Origin: Flavobacterium ginsenosidimutans | GTDB lineage: Bacteria; Bacteroidota; Bacteroidia; Flavobacteriales; Flavobacteriaceae | Length of the DNA stretch: 64,000 bases | Assembly: GCF_003254625.1 (NCBI RefSeq) | Contig: NZ_QJRJ01000081.1 | Location: forward strand, 496,001-560,000 | Reading direction: 5' to 3' | Part shown: one piece after another, positions 9,809 through 18,905 of the stretch | Numbering within the stretch: the first letter of the stretch is position 1 | How the letters are laid out: every line of letters starts with the position of its first letter | Translations under genes and position numbers: made by a program | The notes under the pieces: generated by a model | Database searches by the model: none | Seen by the model: the letters and a program-made list of their open reading frames with translations, nothing else | What the model was told of the DNA's origin: nothing

Positions 9809-10768
9809 ATGACCGAAATTATAAAATTCCATTTTTATTCCTTACGATTTACACCTTATTCACACTTATCGCAAGAACATAATAGTGATTCTATTTTGAA
9901 GGATGTTGTGACATACCTTATGAATGAACTGCACGGTGGAAAGGGACATTTAATTGATCGTAACCGAAATCGTCCAAATGAAATGCCAAGAGAATTATTT
10001 GTGACTAATGCAGTTTTTATGGCAAAAGAAAGAAGAATACGATGTTCTATCGCACTATTAAGATCGGGAAGAGTGCCGAAGATTAAACCCGTGGATGAAT
10101 ATAAGTTAGTGCCAATTACTAGTATTGGAAAGATTGCTGAAGAGACTCATTTCTACATTGATTACTCTCGAAATTACGGAGTAGTTTGTATAGAATACAA
10201 CTACCATGGTCCTCGAATTTCGGATGTTGAATATTATCTTAGAAATGTTGCTAGAGACGTCCTTAAATTATCTAAGATTACTGAGGTTAATCTTTATATG
10301 AGCAATACTATTGATAAAACGCTTGCAAGCTTAAAAAATGTTTTAAATTTAGATATTAAGCTGCAACCGCGAAAATTAGCTCAAATGGACACCGATTTGG
10401 TTGGAAAGTATTTTACAGGGATCAACTCCATAGGTAACTCATTAAAACCAAAATTTATTAAAGTTGAAGCAATGTTCCAATCTCCAGGTAAAAACATAGA
10501 AAGTGCGGAGATAAATAAGGAGGCAAATTCAATGGTAATGGAATTAGTGAGAAAGTTTAAAACTCGACCATTTAATATAGATTGTTTTGAAAATTTTGTG
10601 GTGCGGTATGAAGATAAAGAAGGAAATCAAGATTTTTTTGATTTGTTAAATGGTAAGGTCGAAATAATAAAAGAAATAGAATTGGCAACATTAACAAACA
10701 AAAGAAAATGGTATGAATTAATTGAGAAAGATTTTGATGATTTTATGATTAATTTCGGAACGCTATGA
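9809..10768 (+). CDS. RexA-like soluble sensor of a two-gene abortive infection module
   Basis: A 319-residue soluble protein with no obvious enzymatic motif. Its layout resembles lambda RexA (279 residues). There is an N-terminal region of strands, then a central segment with the pattern hydrophobic strand, GPRISDVEYYL (compare FGPTTSDLTDFL in RexA), then a predicted alpha/beta C-terminus. Its stop codon overlaps the start of a small four-helix membrane protein, giving the same gene order and proportions as rexA-rexB. In lambda, RexA senses phage replication intermediates and activates the RexB ion channel, which depolarises the cell. The homology is my reading from remembered sequence and is weak at the residue level. 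The defence neighbourhood supports it. Confidence 0.5.
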   Translation: MTEIIKFHFYSLRFTPYSHLSQEHNSDSILKDVVTYLMNELHGGKGHLIDRNRNRPNEMPRELFVTNAVFMAKERRIRCSIALLRSGRVPKIKPVDEYKLVPITSIGKIAEETHFYIDYSRNYGVVCIEYNYHGPRISDVEYYLRNVARDVLKLSKITEVNLYMSNTIDKTLASLKNVLNLDIKLQPRKLAQMDTDLVGKYFTGINSIGNSLKPKFIKVEAMFQSPGKNIESAEINKEANSMVMELVRKFKTRPFNIDCFENFVVRYEDKEGNQDFFDLLNGKVEIIKEIELATLTNKRKWYELIEKDFDDFMINFGTL

Positions 10769-11256
10769 TGTTAGATAAATATTTTAAAGAACCTTTGTTA
10801 TGGGACTACATAATTTCGTCTGTTATAACTTGTATCTCTGTGACAGTGTATATTTATAATTTTATAGAATTGCCTAAAATTGATCGTTCATTATCTATTA
10901 CTTCAGATTTATCAAATGTCGGGCTCACATCTGCAGGATTTATTTTAACATTGTTAACTGTATTGATTACTTTCAAAAGTAATGTTAAGATAACCAAAGA
11001 AAATTACAATAATGATGATCCTTTGTTTGAGTTGTTTTTTGCATCTGATTTGTACTTACTTACAGTAAAAATTTTAAAAAATTGTATAAAATCTCTTATA
11101 TTCATTTCTGTATTTGGATATTGTTTAAAAATTGGTTTACCCCAAACAAAGCTGCAACTAACTTTCTTCTTCAATATATTTGGTTTAAGTATTATTGCGC
11201 TAACCTTATGGAGATGTTTGTTAATACTTACGAAAATTCTAAAAATGCAGGAGTAA
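10765..11256 (+). CDS. RexB-like four-helix membrane protein
   Basis: A 163-residue protein with four predicted membrane helices (about 12-35, 52-70, 98-122 and 130-158) and short loops. The second helix, AGFILTLLTVLITFK, resembles the corresponding RexB segment AGTMIAILIAALTFL, and both proteins end in a charged tail after the fourth helix. The start ATG overlaps the stop of the preceding RexA-like gene by four bases (ATGA), so translation is probably coupled. In the Rex model this protein would be the membrane-depolarising effector. A generic small membrane toxin, like those of other two-gene defence systems, is the alternative. A hairpin terminator follows at 11440. Confidence 0.55.
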   Translation: MMLDKYFKEPLLWDYIISSVITCISVTVYIYNFIELPKIDRSLSITSDLSNVGLTSAGFILTLLTVLITFKSNVKITKENYNNDDPLFELFFASDLYLLTVKILKNCIKSLIFISVFGYCLKIGLPQTKLQLTFFFNIFGLSIIALTLWRCLLILTKILKMQE

Positions 11257-11439
11257 AAATTCATTCTAGACGAAATGAAGTACCCAATTACCCTTTTTTA
11301 AATAAAGCAGTCAGAAACTCCAGTTTATGAGCTATTTCAAAATCATTTTTAGCGTCTTTTAAAATCTGAGCTATTTTTAGAATAAATAATGTTAATATGG
11401 TTTTGTTTCATAATGCAATTGAAAATTATTTAATAAAAC

Positions 11440-11478
11440 AACAAAGGCCGGAGAACAAAGTTACCGACCTTTGTTTTT
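11440..11478. terminator. Bidirectional terminator between convergent defence operons
   Basis: AACAAAGGCCGG (11440-11451) pairs with CCGACCTTTGTT (11464-11475), with one G-U wobble. T runs lie on both strands, so it can end both the RexAB-like transcript and the leftward GajB transcript. Confidence 0.7.
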
Positions 11479-11516
11479 AAGCAATTTAAAATCTTAAAAT
11501 CTGATTGAAGTCGAAA

Positions 11517-13217
11517 TTAAATCCTTTCGATAACGAAATAATGGCTTAATATTTTTTCAGATGCGGAGCTAAGCGTAGGAACAGTAATGAAAAGTCTATC
11601 CCTTGCTCTGCTGGCTGCAACATATCTGACGCGATGTTCTTCATCATTCTTAATGTCAGATTTTACAAGGAATTCGATATCATTTTCTTCGTCCAAAACT
11701 ACAAGGACATTCTCAAATTCATCTCCTTTTGCTTTATGCATTGTCTTATCGCAGCTTTTGTCTTCGGGAATTTTTACGCAAAGTGCCATCTGCTTATAGG
11801 TATGACTTTCATAAAAAGTTTTAGGTCCGCCCGTTTTTAAAGCTGTGATTTCAGGTTTTATGTGCTGTTTTACAAAAGTAAAAAATTCTAAAAGTGTTGC
11901 GTCTTTGAAGGTTTCGTAGTGGGAAAGAAGGACAGCTATAAAATCAAGGCTTTTTTTTCTCCCGGCTAAAGGATCAGATTTGCTTTTGAACTCTTTGAGC
12001 ATCTCATTTACTGCGTCTTTGAATTTTCCTTCTCTTGCATATTCTATGGATTTAATGCAGATAGCCACAATTTTGCTTCTGTATTTGTTGCCGCTTCCCG
12101 GCTTGTCGATAATGTCAAGCTTTTCAAAGAGTTTTGAATCGTGAACACCTCCAAGCTGTTTTTTCATAAGGTTGGCCGTAATATTGTCTCTGGAAAGTGA
12201 GTACAGTGGGGAGTTACCGCATAAAGCCTTGGCCTTCTGGGATGATAAGGCAAGCTCACCGCAGATGATGTGTGGTCTTGGCCCCGATTCATTTCTATAT
12301 TTCTGCTGGGTAATATCTTTTCTTATCACGTTGAGAACGTCAATTATCTCGTTGGTGCTCCTGCGGTTTTCTTCCATTACATAATCAACCATCCCAGGAA
12401 GTGTAAAGCCCATGAATTGATCTGGGTCTGCACCCTGAAATTTATAGATGGACTGTGCGTGGTCGCCAATGATGCCAATTATGGATTCCGAAGCACTTAT
12501 TTTCTTAAGTATTTCGATCTGAATTGGACTACTGTCTTGAAATTCATCTATAAAAATATATGGGAATTTTGACCGTAATACCTCTATTACGAAAGGTTTT
12601 TTTATTATGATCTGGTAGCTGAAAAATAGTACATCATCGTGATGCACGACACCTTTTTCCCATGCCATTCTCTTATATTCCATAAAAGAATCTGACTTCA
12701 GGCTATATCCGCCAACTTTGTGGGGGTACTTTGTGTGGGCTTTTAATTCGCCGCTGCTGTCAAATTTCCAGATAATATCATAAAAAGCTTTCATAATCTT
12801 ATCATTATCTTGTATACGCTTCTGTTTGGTTCTGGTTTTCCAGTCCTCAATAAAGCCATAATTTGTAAGCACTCTGTCGTCATGACCATCCATTTCTGCC
12901 GTATTCAGCCCATAATCGGCTGCAATTGCAGATGCGTAGGGTTTTACTACATGTTTGTAGAGGAAACTATGTATTGTTGAGATTTCTGCTCTTTCCGCTG
13001 ATGTCCCAATTCTAGAAAGTATGGTTTCAACAGCCGTGTTAGTATAAGTGATACAAGCAATTTTTCTGGTTTTTTCCAGACGTTTGGAGTTATGCAGAAC
13101 ATTTTTGATATGTCCGCACAGCCAGTGCGTTTTTCCTGCTCCGGGACCAGCATAAACCCTCAAATGCTGTTCAATATTGTTCAGGACGGTGTCAGATGTG
13201 ATTGAAGTTATTTGCAT
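11517..13217 (-). CDS. gajB: GajB-like UvrD/Rep helicase of a Gabija system
   Basis: A 566-residue superfamily 1 helicase. Walker A GPGAGKTH is at about 24-31, DEFQD at about 224-228, GDHAQSIYKFQGAD at about 251-264, the motif V-like MHKAKGDEFENVLVV near 495, and the VI-like YVAASRARDRL near 537. It overlaps the OLD-family nuclease gene by 10 bases on the same strand. An OLD (AAA plus TOPRIM) nuclease followed by a UvrD helicase is the defining pair of the Gabija anti-phage system. There GajA cuts DNA when nucleotide pools fall, and GajB helps activate it and process termini. It is slightly longer than the well-studied Bacillus GajB (about 500 residues). Confidence 0.85.
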   Translation of the reverse strand: MQITSITSDTVLNNIEQHLRVYAGPGAGKTHWLCGHIKNVLHNSKRLEKTRKIACITYTNTAVETILSRIGTSAERAEISTIHSFLYKHVVKPYASAIAADYGLNTAEMDGHDDRVLTNYGFIEDWKTRTKQKRIQDNDKIMKAFYDIIWKFDSSGELKAHTKYPHKVGGYSLKSDSFMEYKRMAWEKGVVHHDDVLFFSYQIIIKKPFVIEVLRSKFPYIFIDEFQDSSPIQIEILKKISASESIIGIIGDHAQSIYKFQGADPDQFMGFTLPGMVDYVMEENRRSTNEIIDVLNVIRKDITQQKYRNESGPRPHIICGELALSSQKAKALCGNSPLYSLSRDNITANLMKKQLGGVHDSKLFEKLDIIDKPGSGNKYRSKIVAICIKSIEYAREGKFKDAVNEMLKEFKSKSDPLAGRKKSLDFIAVLLSHYETFKDATLLEFFTFVKQHIKPEITALKTGGPKTFYESHTYKQMALCVKIPEDKSCDKTMHKAKGDEFENVLVVLDEENDIEFLVKSDIKNDEEHRVRYVAASRARDRLFITVPTLSSASEKILSHYFVIERI

Positions 13218-15286
13218 ATCCAGTCAATAGTTTTTTTAATATACCCTGGTACGGCAAAATCTTTGTATCCAGTTGTTGATCGCAGTTCAAGATTTTCCAA
13301 TAGTGAATATGATAATTCTAAAGCATTTTCCCCTTTTCCTACAGAATTGAGATAGCGGGAAGCAATCAACGCCTTCATTTTTGAATTTTCGTCCCATTGG
13401 GAGGCGTCAGCTTTTGCTAAGCCTTCTTTGATTCTTGTGTTCTCGTCGCTTGGACGTAGTACAGTTTCCATATCAGCCAGTTTTTTTCCTGCTGAATAAA
13501 GCTGCATCAACTTGCTAATTTCATCGCTATTACTGATCGAAGGGGTTAATAGTAACTCCAAGGAAGGATTTGACAGCAGGATATCATATTCCAGAGTTTT
13601 TCCGTTTATAGGATCCTGTGTGAAAAAAGTTATATTTTTATGGGTTCCCATCGGATATTTTGATGAAGACACATTAAAGTTGTAATCATAATTTACTTTA
13701 TCCGCTTCGTACTCGTAAGGATAGCATCTTTTGAATTTCTCTTTTTTTCCTGTTTTGATCTTGCTCTCAGGGTCACGGTCAGTTATGCATGCCACTTTTT
13801 TATTGATGGTATGTGGCTTTGAAGAATCAAATAAATGCAGGAAATGATCAAAGTGGCGACCTCCTACATTTATCACTGCGGTGTGGCTGTCCTCCAGTGA
13901 TTTGTTTTCATATTGGGCAAATACCGATAAGAGAAGCTGTTCTGCAAGCCCCTCAACCAGAATCACGTTTTTAGCAAACAGCATATCTGATTTTGTTGCA
14001 TCTAAAAATCGCTGAACATACTTTTTGCTGTGTTCGTCTGGAAAAACCCTTCCCGGATAAGCTGCCGTTGTCGTTTCATCCTCTGTATTCAGGCATATTA
14101 TTTCATCCAGTGAGACAGCTGAAGTGATATTAGTGGAATGTGAGGTGACAAAAATCTGCCTCACTTTCCTTTCTTTTCTGTTCTGCTTAAGGAATTTTAA
14201 AAATTTGTACTGCATTGCAGGATGCAGGTGCGCTTCGGGTTCTTCTATAGCGAGGGTTGCATATACCTTTGCATTGCTTCCCATATAATCGCCGTCTGAA
14301 TTCACCTGCATTTTGGCAAGTAGCAGCGACATGTATATAAGATTGTTGTAGCCTAAGCCATTGTGCGTGGCAGGAATTTTTATGCCACTTTTATGCTCGA
14401 CAATCAGTTTTAGGACCGAGAACATCTCAACATCGCTCATGCTTCCTTCGAAATCCGGTTTGGCATCGTTAAATGATGAAGCGCCAGTCTCCTTAGCATA
14501 GGAAAGTATCTGTTCTTTACCTTCCACCATTCGTTTCTGAAGCATATCAATAAGATCGTCCGCTTTATCGGAAAACTCAATTTTACGCTTTTTTATTTCA
14601 GCAATTTTTGTCTTTTTTGGTTTTACGGATTCAGGTTCCTTCTTAATTTCATAATCCATAAAAAAATCAAATACATCTCTGAGAAGAGTATTTCTTCCTG
14701 TTAGCATATCCCTTTCTACATCTCTGATGGCATCCAAGAACTGGAAATCAAATTTCTGAAGCGATTCGCTCTCAGCGGTAGCCTGGTTTACGATATCTCC
14801 GCCCCAAATTTTGTGGATGTACAGTCTGATGAAGTCGTGCTTTATGATTTTCCAAGCCTTTGCCGCCGCTTTTATCTTATCAGTTTCTGTTATGCTTTTC
14901 ATGGCTTCAAGATAATGGGGCAGTTCTTTTTCAGGGAGAAAAAATTCATAGGTCAGTAGCGCCTCATAGGTGGAATCAAGTTTTGTCAGCCATCCCGCAA
15001 TTGTAACCAGATCATCTGGTTCGGAATGAGTGCCTTTTACTATTTTTAGTGCAATACTGATTTTAGGAGGTGATTTTTGCAGGTCGTCTATGGAAAGCGA
15101 CTTATTAAAATCATCTGTTTCCAGACGTTTGCTGCCCTTGTGGTCAATTACAAGTGATAGTGCTTTCAGCAGATTTGTTTTACCTGCGTTATTGTGTCCG
15201 ATAATGACGTTTACCCCCACGTTGAATTGGATTTCACATTCTTTGAAGTTTCTAAAGTTTTTAATTTCAATCTGCGATATATACAT
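13208..15286 (-). CDS. gajA: GajA-like OLD-family ATP-dependent nuclease
   Basis: A 692-residue protein with an ABC/SMC-type ATPase followed by TOPRIM. Walker A GHNNAGKT is at 30-37. The ABC-type Walker B IEEPEAHLHP is at about 347-356, and the H-loop VTSHSTN at about 380-386. TOPRIM glutamate VEGLAE is at about 444-449, and TOPRIM DRD at about 503-505, in CITDRDPES. These are the features of OLD nucleases. It lies directly upstream of the helicase gene and overlaps it, giving a Gabija operon. About 100 residues longer than the Bacillus GajA, with a lysine-rich insert around 215-245 inside the ATPase half. Its promoter faces a divergent nuclease gene across a 355-base gap that contains a perfect palindrome. 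Confidence 0.88.
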   Translation of the reverse strand: MYISQIEIKNFRNFKECEIQFNVGVNVIIGHNNAGKTNLLKALSLVIDHKGSKRLETDDFNKSLSIDDLQKSPPKISIALKIVKGTHSEPDDLVTIAGWLTKLDSTYEALLTYEFFLPEKELPHYLEAMKSITETDKIKAAAKAWKIIKHDFIRLYIHKIWGGDIVNQATAESESLQKFDFQFLDAIRDVERDMLTGRNTLLRDVFDFFMDYEIKKEPESVKPKKTKIAEIKKRKIEFSDKADDLIDMLQKRMVEGKEQILSYAKETGASSFNDAKPDFEGSMSDVEMFSVLKLIVEHKSGIKIPATHNGLGYNNLIYMSLLLAKMQVNSDGDYMGSNAKVYATLAIEEPEAHLHPAMQYKFLKFLKQNRKERKVRQIFVTSHSTNITSAVSLDEIICLNTEDETTTAAYPGRVFPDEHSKKYVQRFLDATKSDMLFAKNVILVEGLAEQLLLSVFAQYENKSLEDSHTAVINVGGRHFDHFLHLFDSSKPHTINKKVACITDRDPESKIKTGKKEKFKRCYPYEYEADKVNYDYNFNVSSSKYPMGTHKNITFFTQDPINGKTLEYDILLSNPSLELLLTPSISNSDEISKLMQLYSAGKKLADMETVLRPSDENTRIKEGLAKADASQWDENSKMKALIASRYLNSVGKGENALELSYSLLENLELRSTTGYKDFAVPGYIKKTIDWICK

Positions 15287-15368
15287 TTTATAAGGTAATT
15301 GGTTAGTTATTTCTAGATATTGGCATATTGCCAGCAGAACAAATATAATAGTTCGTGCAGGTATTTTT

Positions 15369-15384
15369 TTACGGAATTCCGTAA
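15369..15384. promoter_or_regulatory. 16-bp perfect palindrome between gajA and the divergent nuclease gene
   Basis: TTACGGAATTCCGTAA is a perfect palindrome midway in the gap between the leftward Gabija operon and the rightward gene at 15642. Its position suits an operator that controls both directions. The rest of 15287-15641 is AT-rich, with no other structure noticed. Confidence 0.45.
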
Positions 15385-15641
15385 TTTGAAATATTTGAAT
15401 AAGGCTGATAAATAGTTACAGATTAATCGGGTAAACATATTTTTTTTTTCTTGATCAATAAAAAAAATGTAATTTTATCATAATTTCGGACAGATTTACT
15501 ACAGTTAGAAGTCTAAATTTGATAATTATTATCTTCTAAATAATTGATATATAGTTACTTATGTTTTAGGTTGCAGGTGGTGCAAAAAAAAGATGCGCTG
15601 ACCTTTAGGTAAAAATAAATTTATAAGGGCAGTGTGACAAT

Positions 15642-17309
15642 ATGGAGAATAAAAGAACGACAGCTCAAGAAAATTATAACGCATTTTTGGATGCGCTTAT
15701 GCAGGAACATCTATTTCTTGCGGCAAAGGATGTTCATCAAAGAGTAGTCACAAAATTTAATGTTTCAAAAGACAATGCAAGAAAGATTGTAAGCAGGGCG
15801 GCCACAAGAAGAATAATTAATTCTTCTAAGCCCTCGACTTTTGGCAACGGACAGTATATTTATTACTGCAATACCTACATGCTGGATCTTACTGCTGTGA
15901 AGAAAATTACAGAGAAGGCCAGACCGCCTATTTACAGGCTAATTGTGCTCCTGGAACTAAACAATGGTATTGTTTCTTATTACGAAGCCTTAAAGATTAC
16001 CGCTTCTCCAAGCGAAGACAATAGTTCAAAAATAAGTTCGCTGGATGATATTTTAAAACTGCTTAGCAGGCTTGACTTTATATATGAAAAAAGGGATGGA
16101 GATAGTAATCGCTACATTATACAGAAAGAATTCGGCCAGATACTTGACAAACCTCATGAAAGTCGAAAAATAACTCTTCATAACCAGAAGATGATGACTG
16201 ACTGTAGTCTAATGCCTGATATTTTAAGTTGGCTAATAAATGCAAATATAATCGATAATACTTCTTTTCTCTACCGGAGTAAGACCAGTCCCGGAATGGG
16301 AATAATACATAATTATTTGTACTGGGATGCCTGTGCATATACCAAAACCACAGGAATAAATGAAATATTAGGAGCAAAGGCTGATTCTAAGGAGAAACAG
16401 ACTTTAGTAGTTCTTGATGTAGTTCTTGCAATGGAATATACCTTTGTGCATCTTAATGCATTTATGGCGAGAATCCAGATTAATATTAATTCCGTAAAGG
16501 AAGAAAAACGAAAAACCCTGCCGGTTATTATTTATCGCGAATGCAGCAGGGACGTTTTCTTTACCATGAGGAAAAATGGAATAATGGCTTTTAATGTCAA
16601 TGCTATCTTTGGTTCTAAAATTTGTGAAATATTAAAAAAAACTAGCCAGCTGCCGATTCTTTTAAAAAGTAACCAGGATTTGGACCAGTCAGTGGAATCT
16701 ATATTAGAGACTATTAAAAGTTCGGGACAGGAAGGGGCTTTAAGGGATCTGAGAGGGACGTTATTTGAATATTTAATGTTTGGTTATCTTAGCTCATTGT
16801 ATCCGCATGCAGGAATTGAACAGAATGTGATTTTAAAGAAAGGAGATGGAAAACATGAATTTGATTATATTATAACTTCAAGCCATCCACCGGAATTAGT
16901 GTTTGTTGAACTAAAAGGATTACGCGATGGAACGTTTGTTTCGTTGGGAGACAGTAAAACCAAAGCGACACTTAAATGGTTTTTCAATAAATCAATGGGG
17001 CTCGCAAAGGATTTCTACAAAGATAAAAATCCTAAAAACCTTAAAATAAAAGCAGTTTTTATAACCACGGGCGGTTTCTGGAAAAATACAAAAGAGTTTA
17101 GAGAGCAGATGGAAAACAGTTCTTTTAAGTCTGCTAAATCTAAGGTTATAATAGACAGAAGTGAGCTTTTAGCTCTTTTAAATGAGAGTGGTTTTAATAA
17201 TGAAGTTAAAACCATCGAAAAGTATTATTCAGAGATAGAAGAGGAATATGCCGAAAGTTCTGATTTTAATCAGAATGAGGATGAGGAGCCCGATGATCTG
17301 CCATTCTGA
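15642..17309 (+). CDS. Winged-helix plus PD-(D/E)XK nuclease-like protein divergent from Gabija
   Basis: A 555-residue protein I cannot assign to a named family. Residues about 10-80 look like a winged-helix domain (AARKIVSRAATRRII-like region, then YIYYC). A nuclease-like core sits at about 370-430: Glu376 in LFEYLMF, Asp408 in EFDYI, and Glu423/Lys425 in VELKG, which is the E...D...ExK signature of PD-(D/E)XK enzymes. The C-terminal tail is acidic (EDEEPDDLPF). This combination suggests a DNA-binding nuclease, either an independent defence gene or an accessory to Gabija. The DxxF-like acidic end resembles protein-interaction tails such as that of SSB. Function is inferred from the catalytic pattern only. 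Confidence 0.6.
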   Translation: MENKRTTAQENYNAFLDALMQEHLFLAAKDVHQRVVTKFNVSKDNARKIVSRAATRRIINSSKPSTFGNGQYIYYCNTYMLDLTAVKKITEKARPPIYRLIVLLELNNGIVSYYEALKITASPSEDNSSKISSLDDILKLLSRLDFIYEKRDGDSNRYIIQKEFGQILDKPHESRKITLHNQKMMTDCSLMPDILSWLINANIIDNTSFLYRSKTSPGMGIIHNYLYWDACAYTKTTGINEILGAKADSKEKQTLVVLDVVLAMEYTFVHLNAFMARIQININSVKEEKRKTLPVIIYRECSRDVFFTMRKNGIMAFNVNAIFGSKICEILKKTSQLPILLKSNQDLDQSVESILETIKSSGQEGALRDLRGTLFEYLMFGYLSSLYPHAGIEQNVILKKGDGKHEFDYIITSSHPPELVFVELKGLRDGTFVSLGDSKTKATLKWFFNKSMGLAKDFYKDKNPKNLKIKAVFITTGGFWKNTKEFREQMENSSFKSAKSKVIIDRSELLALLNESGFNNEVKTIEKYYSEIEEEYAESSDFNQNEDEEPDDLPF

Positions 17310-17669
17310 TATCTCAAGATTGAGGATTTTTTTAGCGATTTAATTAATTATAGGTTTATAAGAATTCCTTATCAATCATTTAATAGGATTTAAATGCAAA
17401 ATTATGAAATGAATGCTAAAACCAAACAGCTCATGGGCCTTGGATAATCATTTAATATTTAAAAACTGATTATTTGTTAGCAGCCATATATTTTAATGAA
17501 TTATTAGGAGGTTGATTGAACAAAGACCAAGCAGATTTCTTATTTTAAAATCGAAAGCCCTATGTATTATGATTCATTTTAGAAAGTGAGTAGGTCAGAT
17601 TTATCTGATTTCATTGCAAAATCAGATGGAATTAAAATGAATCTAAGCGAAAAAGTTATAATGATATTT
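17310..17669. other. Gene-free stretch between the defence island and the SOS cassette
   Basis: AT-rich spacer with no recognisable gene, hairpin or repeat. Confidence 0.5.
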
Positions 17670-18614
17670 CTATAAATCCTTTTTTTCTTCAGTATTGCTG
17701 TCATTTGGTTTTTGAAGCAATGAATGGCTGCCCGTGTCGGGATTAAAGTACCTAAACTCTCCGCTTACGTCCTCTATAAGACGAATTGAATCTGGCCATT
17801 TTACATCCACGGTTACCATTTCTTCGATATATTTTTCAATTTCCAGCAGCAGTATGATAAAGACTTGTTCCCTCATTTGCTCATATTGCGTTGCAATTTC
17901 ATCAGCTGATATTCCCGGTGTATTGCTGATAGAATCTTTTATAAATTTTTTTACATGCTCCTGTGCAGCTACGATATGGTCGGAGTAGGGATTGTCAGGC
18001 TCAAAAATCAGGTTTCCTTCATAGGGATAGACAAACTCCTGGATCTTTACAGACTGGTCCAGCCATGCCGTTTCATCATGCTTTTTGAGCATGACCGGTA
18101 TTCTATGTTTAGGTTGTGCACAAAGTCCATCAGCTTATTGGCTTTTGTGGTTACCATGGTGTAAGTGTTTTTTAATCTCATCTGTAACGGGATCCGTCCA
18201 GGAGGAATACAAACCTGCGAAAGTAAAGATCTCATCATCCTGCGAGTTGATCTGGTACTTATCCTTGCTTTTTCCCTTCTCATCATTCCAATGCCATTCG
18301 TAATAGGCAGATGCGATTATAAGGCATCGGTTATGGGTTATATTCTTGAAGGATGCCTTCTCATCAATGGATTCAATGCGGGTATTAAGGGTGTTTTTCC
18401 TGAACTTAATGACTTTCGCCCAGGAAGGCAGCAGTCCCCAAGTATAATCCGTTGTGATGAGATACGGAGAGGAATTCAGTATCACAGGGATATTGGGATG
18501 GGAGAACCCGTTTATAAAATCCGACTGCAGATAGGTTTCCTCATTGTCGAGTTCCGCGTTAAAGCGTCTTTTGAGATCTTCTATCGAGGTATTCTGCTGG
18601 GTGTAATAACACAT
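17670..18614 (-). pseudogene. SRAP (YedK/HMCES-like) gene interrupted by two compensating frameshifts
   Basis: The N-terminal part (18614-18135) starts MCYYT, giving the catalytic Cys2, and contains NTRIES and YYEWHW, the Asn and Glu of the SRAP active site. It stops at TAA (18135-18137). The shifted frame continues the family sequence (TYTMVTTKANKLMDFVHN), and a second shift returns to the original frame at KHRIPVMLKKHDETAWLD, which runs to 17670. The breaks map to a six-T run (18168-18173, one base too many) and near 18112-18115 (one base short). The second lies next to the conserved His of the (I/V)HN..RMPV motif. SRAP proteins form covalent links to abasic sites in single-stranded DNA. 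The neighbours are error-prone polymerases, as is usual. It could be a recent pseudogene or a sequencing error. Confidence 0.8.
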
Positions 18615-18721
18615 AATCTTCCGTTTTAAGGCTGTTTTAAAAATGTCTTATCCTGATAATAATTTGCCCTTTTAAGGGCTTTTGTCTTTTTCATACAGCT
18701 TAAGTTTGACAAAACGATCTT

Positions 18722-18874
18722 ATGGAATCTTATCCAATAGACATTAAACGCATTGAAAGGCTTGTAAAAGAAAATGAAAAGCGTAAGCAAAAGCATTGGA
18801 AAAGAAATAGCAGAAAACTGATGTACGGCATGCTTGTTTTCCTTTTACTCTTTTTGCTTCTCTATCATATTTAA
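18722..18874 (+). CDS. Small single-helix membrane protein (50 aa)
   Basis: ATG at 18722 opens a 50-codon frame: a basic amphipathic N-terminal half (RIERLVKENEKRKQKHWKRN) and a C-terminal hydrophobic helix (about 34-47, MYGMLVFLLLFLLLYH). The gene runs rightward, against the flanking SRAP and dnaE genes, and ends 31 bases before the dnaE stop. The clean split into a charged coil and one membrane helix suggests a real small protein. Its function is unknown, and it could still be a chance frame. Confidence 0.45.
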   Translation: MESYPIDIKRIERLVKENEKRKQKHWKRNSRKLMYGMLVFLLLFLLLYHI

Positions 18875-18905
18875 TTCATTCTTAAGGTATTGCATAAACA
18901 AATAT

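Noticed and set aside
18047..18286. Independent small leftward gene in the shifted frame
   Set aside because: It is the shifted middle of the SRAP gene; its sequence joins to the flanking SRAP parts.
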